A DNA stretch of 64,000 nt from Bacteroidales bacterium (GCA_021740905.1 JAIOYV010000018.1:16491-80490), one strand, 5' to 3'. Shown: positions 48,029-55,956, numbered from the stretch's first letter. Translations and numbers: made by a program. Notes: generated by a model not told the origin, from the letters alone.

Positions 48029-48961
48029 CTATTGCACTGATACTATTGGGCAGTTCACTATGGCTGCATCCATTGCCATGATATTTGCCATGGTTGCGGT
48101 GGAAAGATCCATCACCGAACTGAAATCTGCGTTGTCGTAAATCTGCACATCCCAAAGGGGTGAATACGCAGCATCGGTTGGGATGGTCTCAGGGACGTTG
48201 TGAGTTTGTCCGGCGGCAGTTCCATCCACAGTCATAAAACCCGAAGGTGGGCCACCATTTGCCTGATCGGGATTGATGTTGAAACTCACATAAATATCCG
48301 AGGTAGGCACCATTCCATTCACAGCCATCAAATCCTTTTCGCTGAAGTTAAAATAGTATACCACCTTGCTGTTGTACCAACCCCGGGTGAGTTCTGTACT
48401 TTCGGACGTAAATCGTTTGCTGGCCACCGAACCTTTTGGCACGATGGGGCAATTTACGATGATAGTTGTTGGGGTAACTGCATAACCCATCGAAATAATT
48501 TCACTGTAGCTTGTTATAGTGTTCGCCACATAGTCGGAAGGAACGGTAACTTTGGTCACCAACCAGAAATCGTTGTACGACCCACTGCCCGGTATTACAT
48601 TCACAATGTTCAACTGGCCATCCACAGGCATAGTTTCATTTTCTTTGAACAGCACATAGATAGGAGCGGGAATTGTGCTCATCACGTCGAAGTTGTAATA
48701 CTGGGTCATTTCGCCATTTGGGCCAAGACCTTTGGTAATAAAGGCCGGGATGTTGTCGAAATTAATAGGCTCGTTTTCTCCCGGGAAACCGTTCGACGCA
48801 TCGCGCACAAATAAATGGCCTGCATCGGCACTAAAACGGTCGATGGAAACATCCCCTGCGGTATCGGGGTTTAATGCCATTGGGCTGTTGTCACTGTCCT
48901 TTTCACATGCTTGTAGAAGCATAAAGGCTGATAAAATGGTAATTACAATTCTTGTTTTCAT
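48029..48961 (-). CDS. Lipoprotein of unknown function, 310 aa
   Basis: The N-terminus MKTRIVITILSAFMLLQAC has a canonical lipobox (LQAC), so the mature protein is lipid-anchored at Cys19. The body resembles a conserved but uncharacterised Bacteroidota family with segments such as FDVMSTIPAPIYVLFKENE, GSGSYNDFWLVTKVTVPSDYVANTIT and IVNCPIVPKGS. I recall a DUF7482-type label for such proteins but cannot confirm it. No catalytic motif is visible. It is a single gene with gaps on both sides. Confidence 0.75.
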   Translation of the reverse strand: MKTRIVITILSAFMLLQACEKDSDNSPMALNPDTAGDVSIDRFSADAGHLFVRDASNGFPGENEPINFDNIPAFITKGLGPNGEMTQYYNFDVMSTIPAPIYVLFKENETMPVDGQLNIVNVIPGSGSYNDFWLVTKVTVPSDYVANTITSYSEIISMGYAVTPTTIIVNCPIVPKGSVASKRFTSESTELTRGWYNSKVVYYFNFSEKDLMAVNGMVPTSDIYVSFNINPDQANGGPPSGFMTVDGTAAGQTHNVPETIPTDAAYSPLWDVQIYDNADFSSVMDLSTATMANIMAMDAAIVNCPIVSVQ

Positions 48962-49109
48962 AATAAATTTGTTTTAAAGTTTATACCGACAAATCTCCGG
49001 CAATAAGATCACAGGGGTATCACAGAGAGATAAACTTTTTATCAAGTTTTTGAAAGTTGTGTGTTTTTTTCAGAATTATTAAAGCTTACAAATCAGTCTT
49101 ATTTTCCAC

Positions 49110-49257
49110 AATGTAGGTTCAACGGGAGGATTTCCCCTGGTTTGATCCAGATACAGTCGGGACTGGTGGGGGGTAGGGGGTGGAATTGTTCTTCATTTGC
49201 TACTGGGCTGTATTCTCCCCTCTTATTCTTCCCCAAGGGAGACAGTTCTTCGTAGCA
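49110..49257. repeat. Dispersed intergenic repeat, copy 2 (inverted relative to 22132-22255)
   Basis: Read on the minus strand this gives TTGCTACGAAGAACTGTCTC, CCACCCCCTACC and CAGTCCCGACTG, in the same order as the copy at 22132-22255. It carries about 30 extra bases in the middle. It belongs to a 49.0-49.66 kb gap with no gene. Confidence 0.8.
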
Positions 49258-49317
49258 ATCTTCAGGTTTTATACTTAAAACAGGAAAATTTTCCGCATCT
49301 CATCAAATCCATCTAAC

Positions 49318-49471
49318 CATACTGTCGCCTCTACGAGGCTTTGTAAACTTGTTCCTTTTTATTGCTACCATACTGCCGTTCCTAACGGAACTCCACAAGC
49401 CTCGTAGAGGCGATAGTGTGGTAGAAACAATAATGATAAATACCACGTAGCCTCGTAAATGCGACAGTATA
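49318..49471. repeat. Inverted-repeat element (CCTCTACGAGGC family)
   Basis: The arm 49318-49344 (CCATACTGTCGCCTCTACGA...) is the near inverse of 49396-49421 (...CCTCGTAGAGGCGATAGTG). A third partial copy is at 49446-49471 in the second orientation. The arms can form a long hairpin with a 51-base loop that itself has CGTTCCTAACGG. The open frame across it is repeat-derived and not a gene. The rest of 48962-49662 shows nothing else. Confidence 0.75.
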
Positions 49472-49662
49472 ATAAAAAAGGTAGCGAGAATTTTCATAGA
49501 CCTATAACTCCCAGAAGTTTGCTGTTTTTACCACCTTTTTATCAACCGATTGAATTTTGTCATAATGCAGAAATTTATCCCGGTTATAATATAATGGGCA
49601 CCGTTCGGTTTTCTCAGAATGTTTTTTAAGCATTGAATAGGGGACATTTTCAATTTCCTTGA

Positions 49663-51132
49663 TTACGCTGTCTTTGCCACCGGCAATTCAAAAGTAAAAG
49701 TGGTGCCCACTCCCGGCTGGCTTTTTACCTTGATTTCGGTTTCATGCAAATCCATTATCTTTTTCACTATGGCAAGGCCGAGGCCGGTACTTTCCTGGTA
49801 ACTTTTTCCTTTGTAGTAGCGCTCGAATATCGAAGGCAATTCCTCCTGGCTTATGCCCATCCCGGTATCCGCAATCGAAATCTTTACCTTATCGGGGTCG
49901 GAAGTTTCCAGTTCAATATTGATAAAATCGTTTTCGCGGCAAAACTTCACGGCATTGTCGATCAGGTTTTGCAATACCCGGTCGATCAACGATATGTCGG
50001 CTATCACGGCCGGTGTGTCTTTCGAGATAAAAGTGTTGATGCTGATACCTCGTTTTTGGGATAGGATCCGGTATTTGTTGGCCACATCCGACACCAGCTC
50101 GGCAATCGAGAAAGCTTCCGGCTTTAGTTCCACCTGGTTGGTTTGCAGTTTTGAAAGTTCAAACAATTCGTTTACCTGGACTTTCAATCTTTCACAGCTA
50201 TTGTAAATTATCTCCAGGTATTTTTTTTGTTCCTCATTATTGATATTGCCCGCTTTTAAAATCAGTGTTTCAGCATATCCCTGTATGGAAGCAACGGGGG
50301 TTCGCAGGTCATGCGAGATATTGCTGATCAGCTCCTTGCGTAATTCATCAATCCCTTTCAATTCCTTGATGTTTTTTTCGATCTCATCAGCCATTTCATT
50401 AAAAGCCAACCCAATGCTGTCTAATTCACTGTCGCTTTTTACTGTAATCCTGGACGAGTGTTCCCCAGCCCGGAACTCTTTTATTCCTTTGATGATCAGG
50501 TTGAGTTTTTTGGTAATATACCAAATGGCAACCAAACCCAAAATGGCCGAAATGAGAAGGATGGTGATGATAGACCGGATGGAAATATTCAGGATATACG
50601 ACCCGATTACCATTTGTGAAGTAGACACATACTCCTGGCTTGCCAGTACTATATATACATAGCCTGTCAGTTGGCCTGATTCGATGACCTCGGCAGCCGA
50701 AAATATCTTTTTCTCGCCTGGGTTTCGGGGATCATCACCAAAGATGATTTTATCGCCGGGGTTGCTTAAAAACTGATGGATGGGTACTAAGGACACTTCC
50801 TTTAATTTCACCACTTTCTCGGGAGCCACATAACTCAGGATTTTTCCTTCGGGATCAAGAAGGTAAACTTCAACGCTGGGATTGATTACCATCATGGAGT
50901 GCATGATGTCGTTCAGGGCTTCCTGGTGGACCTGCCCATTCGAGAAATCGGGTTTAATGACATCGACTGTATTTTTAGCCAGTAAATGGTTTAGCTTTTG
51001 GTTTACCTCAATGGCATAATTCCTTGCCGATCGCACAGATATATAAACGGTTATGGAAGCAAATATCACCAGCGTGATGATGAAGATGGCCGAGATGTTC
51101 CAGAATAGCTTATTGAAATATTTATTTTTCAT
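49663..51132 (-). CDS. Sensor histidine kinase, 489 aa
   Basis: A membrane-bound two-component sensor. An N-terminal transmembrane helix (residues ~8-30) is followed by a periplasmic sensor of about 140 residues, a second helix near 175-205, a HAMP segment, then HisKA with the phospho-accepting His274 in NISHDLRTP. The HATPase follows with N box LQNLIDNAVKF, G1 DTGMGIS and G2 STGLGLAIVKKI. All catalytic boxes are complete. It lies 69 bases after the response regulator on the same strand, so the two are co-transcribed. The architecture is that of PhoR/ResE-like kinases. The signal is unknown. Confidence 0.93.
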   Translation of the reverse strand: MKNKYFNKLFWNISAIFIITLVIFASITVYISVRSARNYAIEVNQKLNHLLAKNTVDVIKPDFSNGQVHQEALNDIMHSMMVINPSVEVYLLDPEGKILSYVAPEKVVKLKEVSLVPIHQFLSNPGDKIIFGDDPRNPGEKKIFSAAEVIESGQLTGYVYIVLASQEYVSTSQMVIGSYILNISIRSIITILLISAILGLVAIWYITKKLNLIIKGIKEFRAGEHSSRITVKSDSELDSIGLAFNEMADEIEKNIKELKGIDELRKELISNISHDLRTPVASIQGYAETLILKAGNINNEEQKKYLEIIYNSCERLKVQVNELFELSKLQTNQVELKPEAFSIAELVSDVANKYRILSQKRGISINTFISKDTPAVIADISLIDRVLQNLIDNAVKFCRENDFINIELETSDPDKVKISIADTGMGISQEELPSIFERYYKGKSYQESTGLGLAIVKKIMDLHETEIKVKSQPGVGTTFTFELPVAKTA

Positions 51133-51201
51133 TTTTAGTTTTTTGTCTAAGAATTAGTAGACTTAACACAATATCTCTGTTGATATTAAGCTACTAAGCA
51201 C

Positions 51202-51915
51202 CTAATTATTTAATGTTTCATCGTCCATGAACCGGTAGCCCACACCCCAGGTCGTGAGAATAAATTCAGGCTGGTTGGGATCTTTTTCGATTTTGGATCT
51301 TAGTCTGTTGATATGAGTGTTAACGGTGTGCTCAAATCCTTCAAAATCATAGCCCCAAACCTTATCGAGCAATTGAAGACGGCTGTAAGTTTTGCCTGGA
51401 TTCGAGGCCAGCAGGACCAATAAATCAAATTCTTTGGGTGTTAGCTCGGGGCGGTTTTTGTTTACTTCAACAATCCGTTTGTTTACATCAATGAGAAAAT
51501 CATCAAAAATTATCTTCTGTTCCTCAACCGAATCAACCCTGTGCTGAACCGTTTCCATCCTCCTCAAAACGGCTTTCACCCGGGCTATCAGTTCTCTTAT
51601 GCTGAAAGGTTTCGTAATGTAATCGTCGGCACCCAGCTCCAATCCCAGGATTTTATCAATTTCTTCCGATTTGGATGTCACCATAATAATAGGTGTATCA
51701 ATTTTCTCCTGACGTATTTTACGGCAGATATCAATCCCATCCATTCCCGGAAGCCGAATATCCAGCAAAATCAATTTATATTCATTGTTCATCGCTTTCA
51801 GCAAACCCTCTTTTCCATCGTACGAATGTTCGGTCTCGAAATTCATATCCTGCAAGTGAATCGACATAAGCTGGGCAATGTCCCTATCATCTTCAATGAT
51901 CAAAACTTTTTCCAT
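51202..51915 (-). CDS. OmpR/PhoB-family response regulator, 237 aa
   Basis: Receiver domain with acidic pocket D9/D10 (IIEDD), phospho-acceptor Asp52 (LILLDIRLPGMDG), the Thr of VTSKS and the Lys of ITKPFS. It is joined to a winged-helix DNA-binding domain (residues ~135-230) ending in RLRSKIEKDPNQPEFILTTWGVGYRF. This is the standard OmpR/PhoB layout and length. It is the first gene of the two-gene operon with the histidine kinase downstream. Confidence 0.95.
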   Translation of the reverse strand: MEKVLIIEDDRDIAQLMSIHLQDMNFETEHSYDGKEGLLKAMNNEYKLILLDIRLPGMDGIDICRKIRQEKIDTPIIMVTSKSEEIDKILGLELGADDYITKPFSIRELIARVKAVLRRMETVQHRVDSVEEQKIIFDDFLIDVNKRIVEVNKNRPELTPKEFDLLVLLASNPGKTYSRLQLLDKVWGYDFEGFEHTVNTHINRLRSKIEKDPNQPEFILTTWGVGYRFMDDETLNN

Positions 51916-52083
51916 ATCTGTTTTTCAAATAATTCTGAAAGGTAAACAGATATTATCACAGAAGTGTCACGAAAAAGTATATTTTTTTAAGAAACGCTCA
52001 TCAACATTAATAAAATTTTAATTTCGCTGCTGATTTTTTCAAAGGAATTAATCCCGCAAGGGCAAGAATAAAAAAAGACTGTT

Positions 52084-52476
52084 ATGAGAAAACTAGTATT
52101 CAGTTTCCTGTTGTTTTCACTATTTCTAATGGGTTGTGGTCCTGAAAAACTATCAGACATCCAAAAACCCGGGCTAAACCACCTGGTTTTTCTGGATTTA
52201 AAGGAAGGTCTGAGCCAGGCACAAAGGGATTCACTCTTTGCAAGTATTAATAAGTTGGAAAGTCTTGTTGGAAAAGAATCCTTCACAATTGGGTTGAAAG
52301 CAAAAACCGCCGACCCCCGGATGTTAAACGCCGACCTTGTAATCCAAACCATTCATAAAGATACGCAAGCTTTGAAAGATTATCAGAAACAGCCAATCCA
52401 CTTGCAGGTTATTCAAGAAACCAAAAGTTTTCTGAGCGGCCCACCTGCGTTATTTGATTATTGGGAGAAAGATTAA
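52084..52476 (+). CDS. Small lipoprotein with Dabb-type alpha/beta-barrel domain, 130 aa
   Basis: The lipobox LMGC places the lipidated Cys at residue 18. The rest (residues ~32-125) matches the stress-responsive Dabb domain: NHLVFLDLKEGLSQAQRDSL, ADLVIQTIHKDTQALKDYQ and HLQVIQETKSFLSGPPALFDY. Dabb domains usually form homodimeric ferredoxin-like barrels, often in cytoplasmic proteins, so an exported, lipid-anchored version is unusual. It starts 168 bases from the divergent two-component operon and may be controlled by it, but no operator was seen. Confidence 0.75.
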   Translation: MRKLVFSFLLFSLFLMGCGPEKLSDIQKPGLNHLVFLDLKEGLSQAQRDSLFASINKLESLVGKESFTIGLKAKTADPRMLNADLVIQTIHKDTQALKDYQKQPIHLQVIQETKSFLSGPPALFDYWEKD

Positions 52477-52508
52477 TATTTTGTAAGATTGTAGAAAAGA
52501 ATGTTAGT

Positions 52509-52736
52509 ATGAATGTAGATTATACCGATATTAACCTTCTTTTAAAAAGCATTAAAATAAAAATTAGCGAGGGAAAAATGAAATTTACTGTTGAAACCGA
52601 GCAAGAAACAGATGGCCGATGAATCGCAGAAGTTGTTGAGATTCCGGGTGTAATTAAATATAGCAAAAGCAGAGAAGAGGCCATCGCTTATGCAGAGGCC
52701 CTTGCACTTAGGATTATGGCTGAACGAATTGATTGA
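52509..52736 (+). pseudogene. HicB-like antitoxin-family gene with an internal TGA
   Basis: The frame from the ATG at 52509 (or 52578) reads ...MKFTVETEQETDGR, then TGA at 52620-52622, then IAEVVEIPGVIKYSKSREEA and so on to TGA at 52734. HicB/DUF1902-type proteins have Trp at exactly that place (DGRWIAEV), so a TGG-to-TGA change explains the stop. Everything else is intact and in frame, which points to a recent loss. No HicA-type toxin gene is adjacent. A sequencing error is the main alternative. Confidence 0.8.
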
Positions 52737-52776
52737 GTTAGAAGAAATTCAATCGAAGTTCAACCTCCTGTAGATA

Positions 52777-52811
52777 TTTGAAGGAAAAAATTCTAAAATC
52801 CGTATCTTTAC
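52777..52811 (+). promoter_or_regulatory. Possible promoter of the PIN toxin-antitoxin pair
   Basis: TTTG at 52777-52780 and TATCTTTAC at 52803-52811 are 22 bases apart, close to the phylum's -33/-7 pattern. The antitoxin ATG is 14 bases further on, so the leader would be very short. Confidence 0.4.
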
Positions 52812-52824
52812 AAAAACTTTTACT

Positions 52825-53028
52825 ATGATCATAGAACGAACTGATAAAGAAATAATCTTTCGGTTACCTGCAGACCTAAAATTGGATGAACTTCAGGATA
52901 TGAAAGATTGGTTTGAATATCTTGAAGCTACCCGAAAATCAAAGGCCACGCAGAATGATGTGGATGATTTGGTCAGTGTAATAAAGAAAGGTAGATGGGA
53001 AAAACGACGTGCTGAGTTCCTGAAATGA
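52825..53028 (+). CDS. Antitoxin of a PIN-type toxin-antitoxin pair, 67 aa
   Basis: A small acidic/basic protein (MIIERTDKEIIFRLPADLKLDELQDM...RRAEFLK) of VapB-like size. Its stop codon overlaps the ATG of the PIN toxin gene (ATGA at 53025-53028), the usual arrangement of antitoxin and toxin. The N-terminal strand followed by a helix-rich tail fits an antitoxin that dimerises and wraps the toxin. The assignment rests mainly on its neighbour. With the toxin gene now broken, it may be kept only for regulation or be decaying. Confidence 0.75.
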   Translation: MIIERTDKEIIFRLPADLKLDELQDMKDWFEYLEATRKSKATQNDVDDLVSVIKKGRWEKRRAEFLK

Positions 53029-53597
53029 GAGTTGTCATCGATACCAACATTGCTTTCAGTGCGATTTTAAATTCAAATGGCCGTTTTGCCCAAATCCTTT
53101 TGCGGTCAAAATCCGGGATAAATTTCTACTCTACCGAATATTTGTTATTTGAAATCAACGAGCACTATGAAAAGCTATACCGTAAACGGGATAAATTTCC
53201 GCATTTACCATATTGGGCTAAAGCCCATATCAACTTGTTTATCAGTATACCCCGACCTAAAGGACGGGGCTATTGATGAGTGGAAATTTATCCCGGGCGA
53301 AGTATAAAGCAACTTTCCGGATTGTCGGATATAGAAATTCGTAAATCCATTTCGGTTATAGCCAAAAAGATTAAGTTTGTTGACGTGCATTTTATCCCGG
53401 AAAAGGTTTTCCAGTATTGTGAGGATTTATTAATTGATGTTGATCTTGACGATACCGAGTTTGTTGCTTTGACAGAACATATACATGGTCGCTTATGGAC
53501 CGGAGATAAGGTGTTGAAAAGGAGATTGATGCAGAAAAATTGGAACAAGTTTATAAGTACAGAAGAATTAGGCAGCATCATTACTAAATTCAAATAG
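53025..53597 (+). pseudogene. PIN-family toxin gene interrupted by a 131-bp insertion
   Basis: The first part (residues 1-50) has the PIN start MRVVIDTNIAFSAIL with Asp6 and the acidic FEI Glu43. The second part has DDTEFVALTEHIHGRLWTGDK with the remaining acidic residues. Between them, 53176-53306 is foreign, flanked by AAGC on both sides (53172-53175 and 53307-53310). The insert carries in-frame TGA TGA at 53274-53279. Deleting the insert plus one AAGC (135 bases, 45 codons) rejoins EHYEK to QLSGLSDIEI in frame and gives a 145-residue protein, the normal size of this PIN toxin family. All four catalytic acids would then be present. As it stands the gene is inactive. Confidence 0.9.
53176..53306. 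mobile_element. 131-bp MITE/REP-like element inserted in the PIN toxin gene
   Basis: The ends are inverted repeats: the first 25 bases (TATAC...CGGGATAAATTTCC) match the reverse complement of the last 25 at 19 positions. Inside are two palindromes, TGGGCTAAAGCCCA at 53214-53227 and CCCCGACCTAAAGGACGGGG at 53250-53269. A 4-base AAGC duplication flanks the element. It encodes no protein and would need a transposase from elsewhere. GGCTAAAGCCC and CCCCGACCTAAAGG... motifs are common in intergenic repeats of this phylum. Confidence 0.88.
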
Positions 53598-53607
53598 CAC
53601 ATATTTT

Positions 53608-53769
53608 CTATGGCAGGGACCCGGCAAAAGCCTATCCGATGATGGATATTTATTGGAGGTATTTAATGCGCTGGGCGATACCATAGCGGTATTGACTGTA
53701 TCCGAAACGGATATAGAAATACGAAAGAAAAGTGAGGTTTTTAGTGTTCGGCCATTGGAGGTGGCATAA
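53608..53769 (+). pseudogene. Possible 3' remnant of a DUF4926-like gene
   Basis: In one frame this reads DDGYLLEVFNALGDTIAVLTV and then ...RPLEVA before TAA at 53767. This resembles the C-terminal half of small DUF4926 proteins, which are often encoded with toxin or immunity genes. No start codon or N-terminal half is present. Weakly supported. Nothing else is seen between here and 53968, apart from a degenerate GCGCAATTGTATC repeat near 53801-53830. Confidence 0.35.
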
Positions 53770-53968
53770 TCTCCAAATTTATTGTGATCATCCCAGGCTC
53801 TCGCGCAATTGTATCAGGTGATCAATTTACTTGCCTCAAGAAAGGATATGTGCAGCATCAAGTGGTCAAAAAAAAGTTTGTGCACAAAGTGAAAATATAT
53901 TTGGTGTTAAATAGCCAATTGTCTTTCTTTACTATGAGAAAAAGCAAATAAATAATTTTAAAATTGAT

Positions 53969-55195
53969 ATGAATAGTAAATCGTATTATTTGATAGCAGG
54001 AATGCTTATGATTCTGATTTTTAGTTGTAATAAAGAAAAAAGCACCCCGATAATTTATGCCAAAGTCAATGGAGTTATTTATAATCCTAATACCACGATT
54101 CCAATGCAAGGGGTTGAGATTAATATATTAGATCTTTCAACATACTCCAATGACTCAGGATACTTTGCGATCGAGCATGTCCCTTACGGTAGTTATTCGA
54201 TCGAGGCTAAAAGAGATGGATTCAAGGACTTTGTTTCTGAGATTGCAGCAAATGATTCTCTTGTAGAATTTAATATTGAGATGTCGACAGATGTTTTATA
54301 CAATAAAGTTTTTGGAATAATAAAAAATCAGAGGGATGAACTCATGCAAAATGTGAATGTAAAAATTCTCAATCCCGATGGAACAATTAGTCAGCTAAGT
54401 TCAAAATCCGGACCTACGGGGTATTTTGAAATTTCAAATATTCCGGTTGGCGATAGAACAATAGATATTAATGGCGAATCATGTCAGCACCTTGTAATTG
54501 ACACCTTTGTAAAAAATAGCGATTTGGAAATAAATCTTACATTGACTAGCTATGGATCACCTTGCAATGGTATTTCTACAGTTGACTATGAAGGTCAGGT
54601 TTATCATACTGTTTCAATTGGAAATCAATGCTGGTTTAAAGAAAATCTCAATGTTGGGGTGTTTCGGAAACAAAACCCATGGGAATCCCAATCAGATAAT
54701 GGAATACTAGAAAAGTTTTGTTTCGACAACTTAGAATATAACTGTGATACTTTCGGTGGACTATATGAATGGGACGAGCTGATGAATTACCAAAACCTCG
54801 AAGGAACACAGGGCATTTGCCCTGTAGGTTGGCATATTCCATGTGATGAAGAATGGTTGATTTTGACCGGTGAAGTCGATAGTTTATATTCATATCCCGA
54901 TTCAGCTTTAGGTTTTGGAGGGTATGATGCTGGAAAAAGATTAAAAGCTTCATATGGTTGGAAGAATAATGGAAATGGTAATGACATGTTTGGTTTCACT
55001 GCATTACCTGGATCAGGTAATAGCTGTCAAGCCTATTTTGAAGGTACAACTGGATATGGCGCTCTATTTTGGACCTCAACAGAGATAGATCAGAATTCGG
55101 CTTGGTATAGAATATTAAGTTCATCATCTGATAAAATATCTAAAAGTGGATATTATAAAGGAATTGTTAAATCAGCACGTTGTATTAAGAACTAA
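53969..55195 (+). CDS. Lipoprotein with carboxypeptidase-regulatory-like and FISUMP domains, 408 aa
   Basis: The lipobox IFSC gives lipidation at Cys20. Residues ~30-110 and ~112-190 are two carboxypeptidase-regulatory-like beta-sandwiches (GVIYNPNTTIPMQGVEINI; GYFEISNIPVGDRTIDI). From ~200 to the end is a FISUMP domain (Fibrobacter succinogenes major paralogous domain): YEGQVYHTVSIGNQCWFKENLNVG, GGLYEWDELMNY, GICPVGWHIPCDEEW, FGFTALPGSG and ALFWTSTEIDQNSAWYRIL. FISUMP proteins are surface proteins of unknown role, often in many copies per genome. A strong hairpin terminator follows. It is the only intact non-toxin-antitoxin gene in this accessory stretch. Confidence 0.88.
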   Translation: MNSKSYYLIAGMLMILIFSCNKEKSTPIIYAKVNGVIYNPNTTIPMQGVEINILDLSTYSNDSGYFAIEHVPYGSYSIEAKRDGFKDFVSEIAANDSLVEFNIEMSTDVLYNKVFGIIKNQRDELMQNVNVKILNPDGTISQLSSKSGPTGYFEISNIPVGDRTIDINGESCQHLVIDTFVKNSDLEINLTLTSYGSPCNGISTVDYEGQVYHTVSIGNQCWFKENLNVGVFRKQNPWESQSDNGILEKFCFDNLEYNCDTFGGLYEWDELMNYQNLEGTQGICPVGWHIPCDEEWLILTGEVDSLYSYPDSALGFGGYDAGKRLKASYGWKNNGNGNDMFGFTALPGSGNSCQAYFEGTTGYGALFWTSTEIDQNSAWYRILSSSSDKISKSGYYKGIVKSARCIKN

Positions 55196-55275
55196 ATATC
55201 ATGATTTTCATTAGTAGTGTCTCTTGCTTGCCCAAGAGTCCTCACTCGGGGTTTGGTAACAATTCCTGAAAACGC

Positions 55276-55311
55276 AAAACACCCAACAAACTATCGTCTA
55301 TCGGGTGTTTT
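55276..55311 (+). terminator. Rho-independent terminator after the FISUMP gene
   Basis: AAAACACCC (55276-55284) pairs perfectly with GGGTGTTTT (55303-55311), with A-tract and T-tract at the two ends, so it should work in both directions. It ends the + strand lipoprotein gene. Confidence 0.8.
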
Positions 55312-55322
55312 AATATCGTAGC

Positions 55323-55355
55323 ACTCATCGGATGACTCCAAGTCATCAGATGAGT
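55323..55355 (-). terminator. Hairpin after the displaced mutB 3' fragment
   Basis: ACTCATC/GATGAGT and GATGACT/AGTCATC form a long stem with one internal mismatch. It lies 15 bases beyond the stop codon of the mutB fragment at 55371, matching the place and first bases (ACTCA) of the hairpin beyond the intact mutB. It may be the original mutB terminator. The minus-strand exit lacks a clear T-run. Confidence 0.55.
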
Positions 55356-55370
55356 TTATAGTTTTTAAGA

Positions 55371-55454
55371 CTATTCCTCATCCAAAAGAATCTTCAAAAT
55401 ATCGACCGCCGCTTTCGATACCGAAGTGCCAGGGCCAAAGATTCCCACAACTCC
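55371..55454 (-). pseudogene. Displaced 3' end of mutB, copy 1
   Basis: Read on the minus strand this encodes the last 27 residues of MutB ([14 protein letters not shown]...LLDEE) followed by TAG. The peptide is identical to the intact MutB end, yet the DNA differs at 13 of 84 bases, every change synonymous. Homology stops sharply near 55455. The pattern suggests a 3' end that was recently part of a functional gene from a related lineage. A hairpin follows at the same distance as after the intact gene. Confidence 0.88.
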
Positions 55455-55461
55455 CACTGCA

Positions 55462-55494
55462 GCGCGTGTCCTTATGCGTGGTTCAATCACTCAA
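55462..55494. repeat. GCGCG...GCGTGG repeat, degenerate copy
   Basis: GCGCGTGTCC...GCGTGGTTCAATCACTCAAG resembles the segment at 56447-56480 (GCGCGATTGC...GTTGATCACTAAG) and, more weakly, 53801-53830. It starts a few bases past the end of mutB copy 1 and overlaps the toxin gene's end. A small dispersed repeat of this accessory region. Confidence 0.45.
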
Positions 55495-55786
55495 GTAACC
55501 TTCTCCCTAAATCCCTAGCCCCATGATGTACCATTAGCACGTCTATTCTTGATCCTGATACAATTCGGTAAATAATCCGGCAATTTCCTTCAACTAATTC
55601 TCTTATGTTGGCATTGTTTATCTCAGGAACAATCCTGCCAATCCGTGGGTGTGACTTTAGAAGCTCTGTTCTTTTCTTAATTATTTGGATTTGATAAGTG
55701 GCATATCTTTGTGAATCTTGGGAGATGAAATCATATATCTGCCTCAGATCATCCCTGGCCGATTTCAACCATCTTACCTGAACCAT
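55487..55786 (-). CDS. parE: RelE/ParE-family toxin, 99 aa
   Basis: ParE/RelE toxins inhibit gyrase or cleave mRNA on the ribosome. The family pattern is clear: VRWLKSARDDLRQIYDFISQDS at the start, LKSHPRIGRIVPEI, IRELVEGNCRIIYRIVSGSRIDVLMVHHGARDL in the second half. The length is standard. The gene overlaps the upstream antitoxin gene by 13 bases (55774-55786), the usual antitoxin-first order. The ParE-like subgroup (DDLRQIYDFI, YRI) is favoured, but activity type cannot be told. It lies between mutB 3' copies 1 and 2. Confidence 0.92.
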   Translation of the reverse strand: MVQVRWLKSARDDLRQIYDFISQDSQRYATYQIQIIKKRTELLKSHPRIGRIVPEINNANIRELVEGNCRIIYRIVSGSRIDVLMVHHGARDLGRRLLE

Positions 55787-55956
55787 TCCTGTATCTCTTT
55801 TTCGAGTTCCGCTTCACTTATCGTTTCATTGTTTTCCGACTCAGCAATCCGGTTTTCAAGTTTTTCAACAAACAGTAAACGTTCAATCAATTCATCAATC
55901 GACAACTCGTCAGGAAATGAATCAATATGTGTTTTGAGTTTTTCTTTTGTAATCAT
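55774..55956 (-). CDS. Antitoxin partner of the ParE-type toxin, 60 aa
   Basis: A short, strongly acidic helical protein (KLKTHIDSFPDELSIDELIERLLFVEKLENRI...EKEIQEWFR) of the kind found just before ParE/RelE toxins in this phylum. It lacks an obvious DNA-binding ribbon, so it may neutralise the toxin without strong autoregulation. Its 3' end overlaps the toxin start by 13 bases, implying translational coupling. Confidence 0.82.
   Translation of the reverse strand: MITKEKLKTHIDSFPDELSIDELIERLLFVEKLENRIAESENNETISEAELEKEIQEWFR

Noticed and set aside
49303..49497. A 64-codon frame on the minus strand after the histidine kinase
   Set aside because: It is a translation of the inverted-repeat element at 49318-49471.
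52509..52736. Use of TGA as a sense codon (recoding or selenocysteine) in the HicB-like gene
   Set aside because: TGA serves as an ordinary stop elsewhere in the window, the position is Trp in the family, and no selenocysteine hairpin is apparent; a nonsense mutation or sequence error is simpler.
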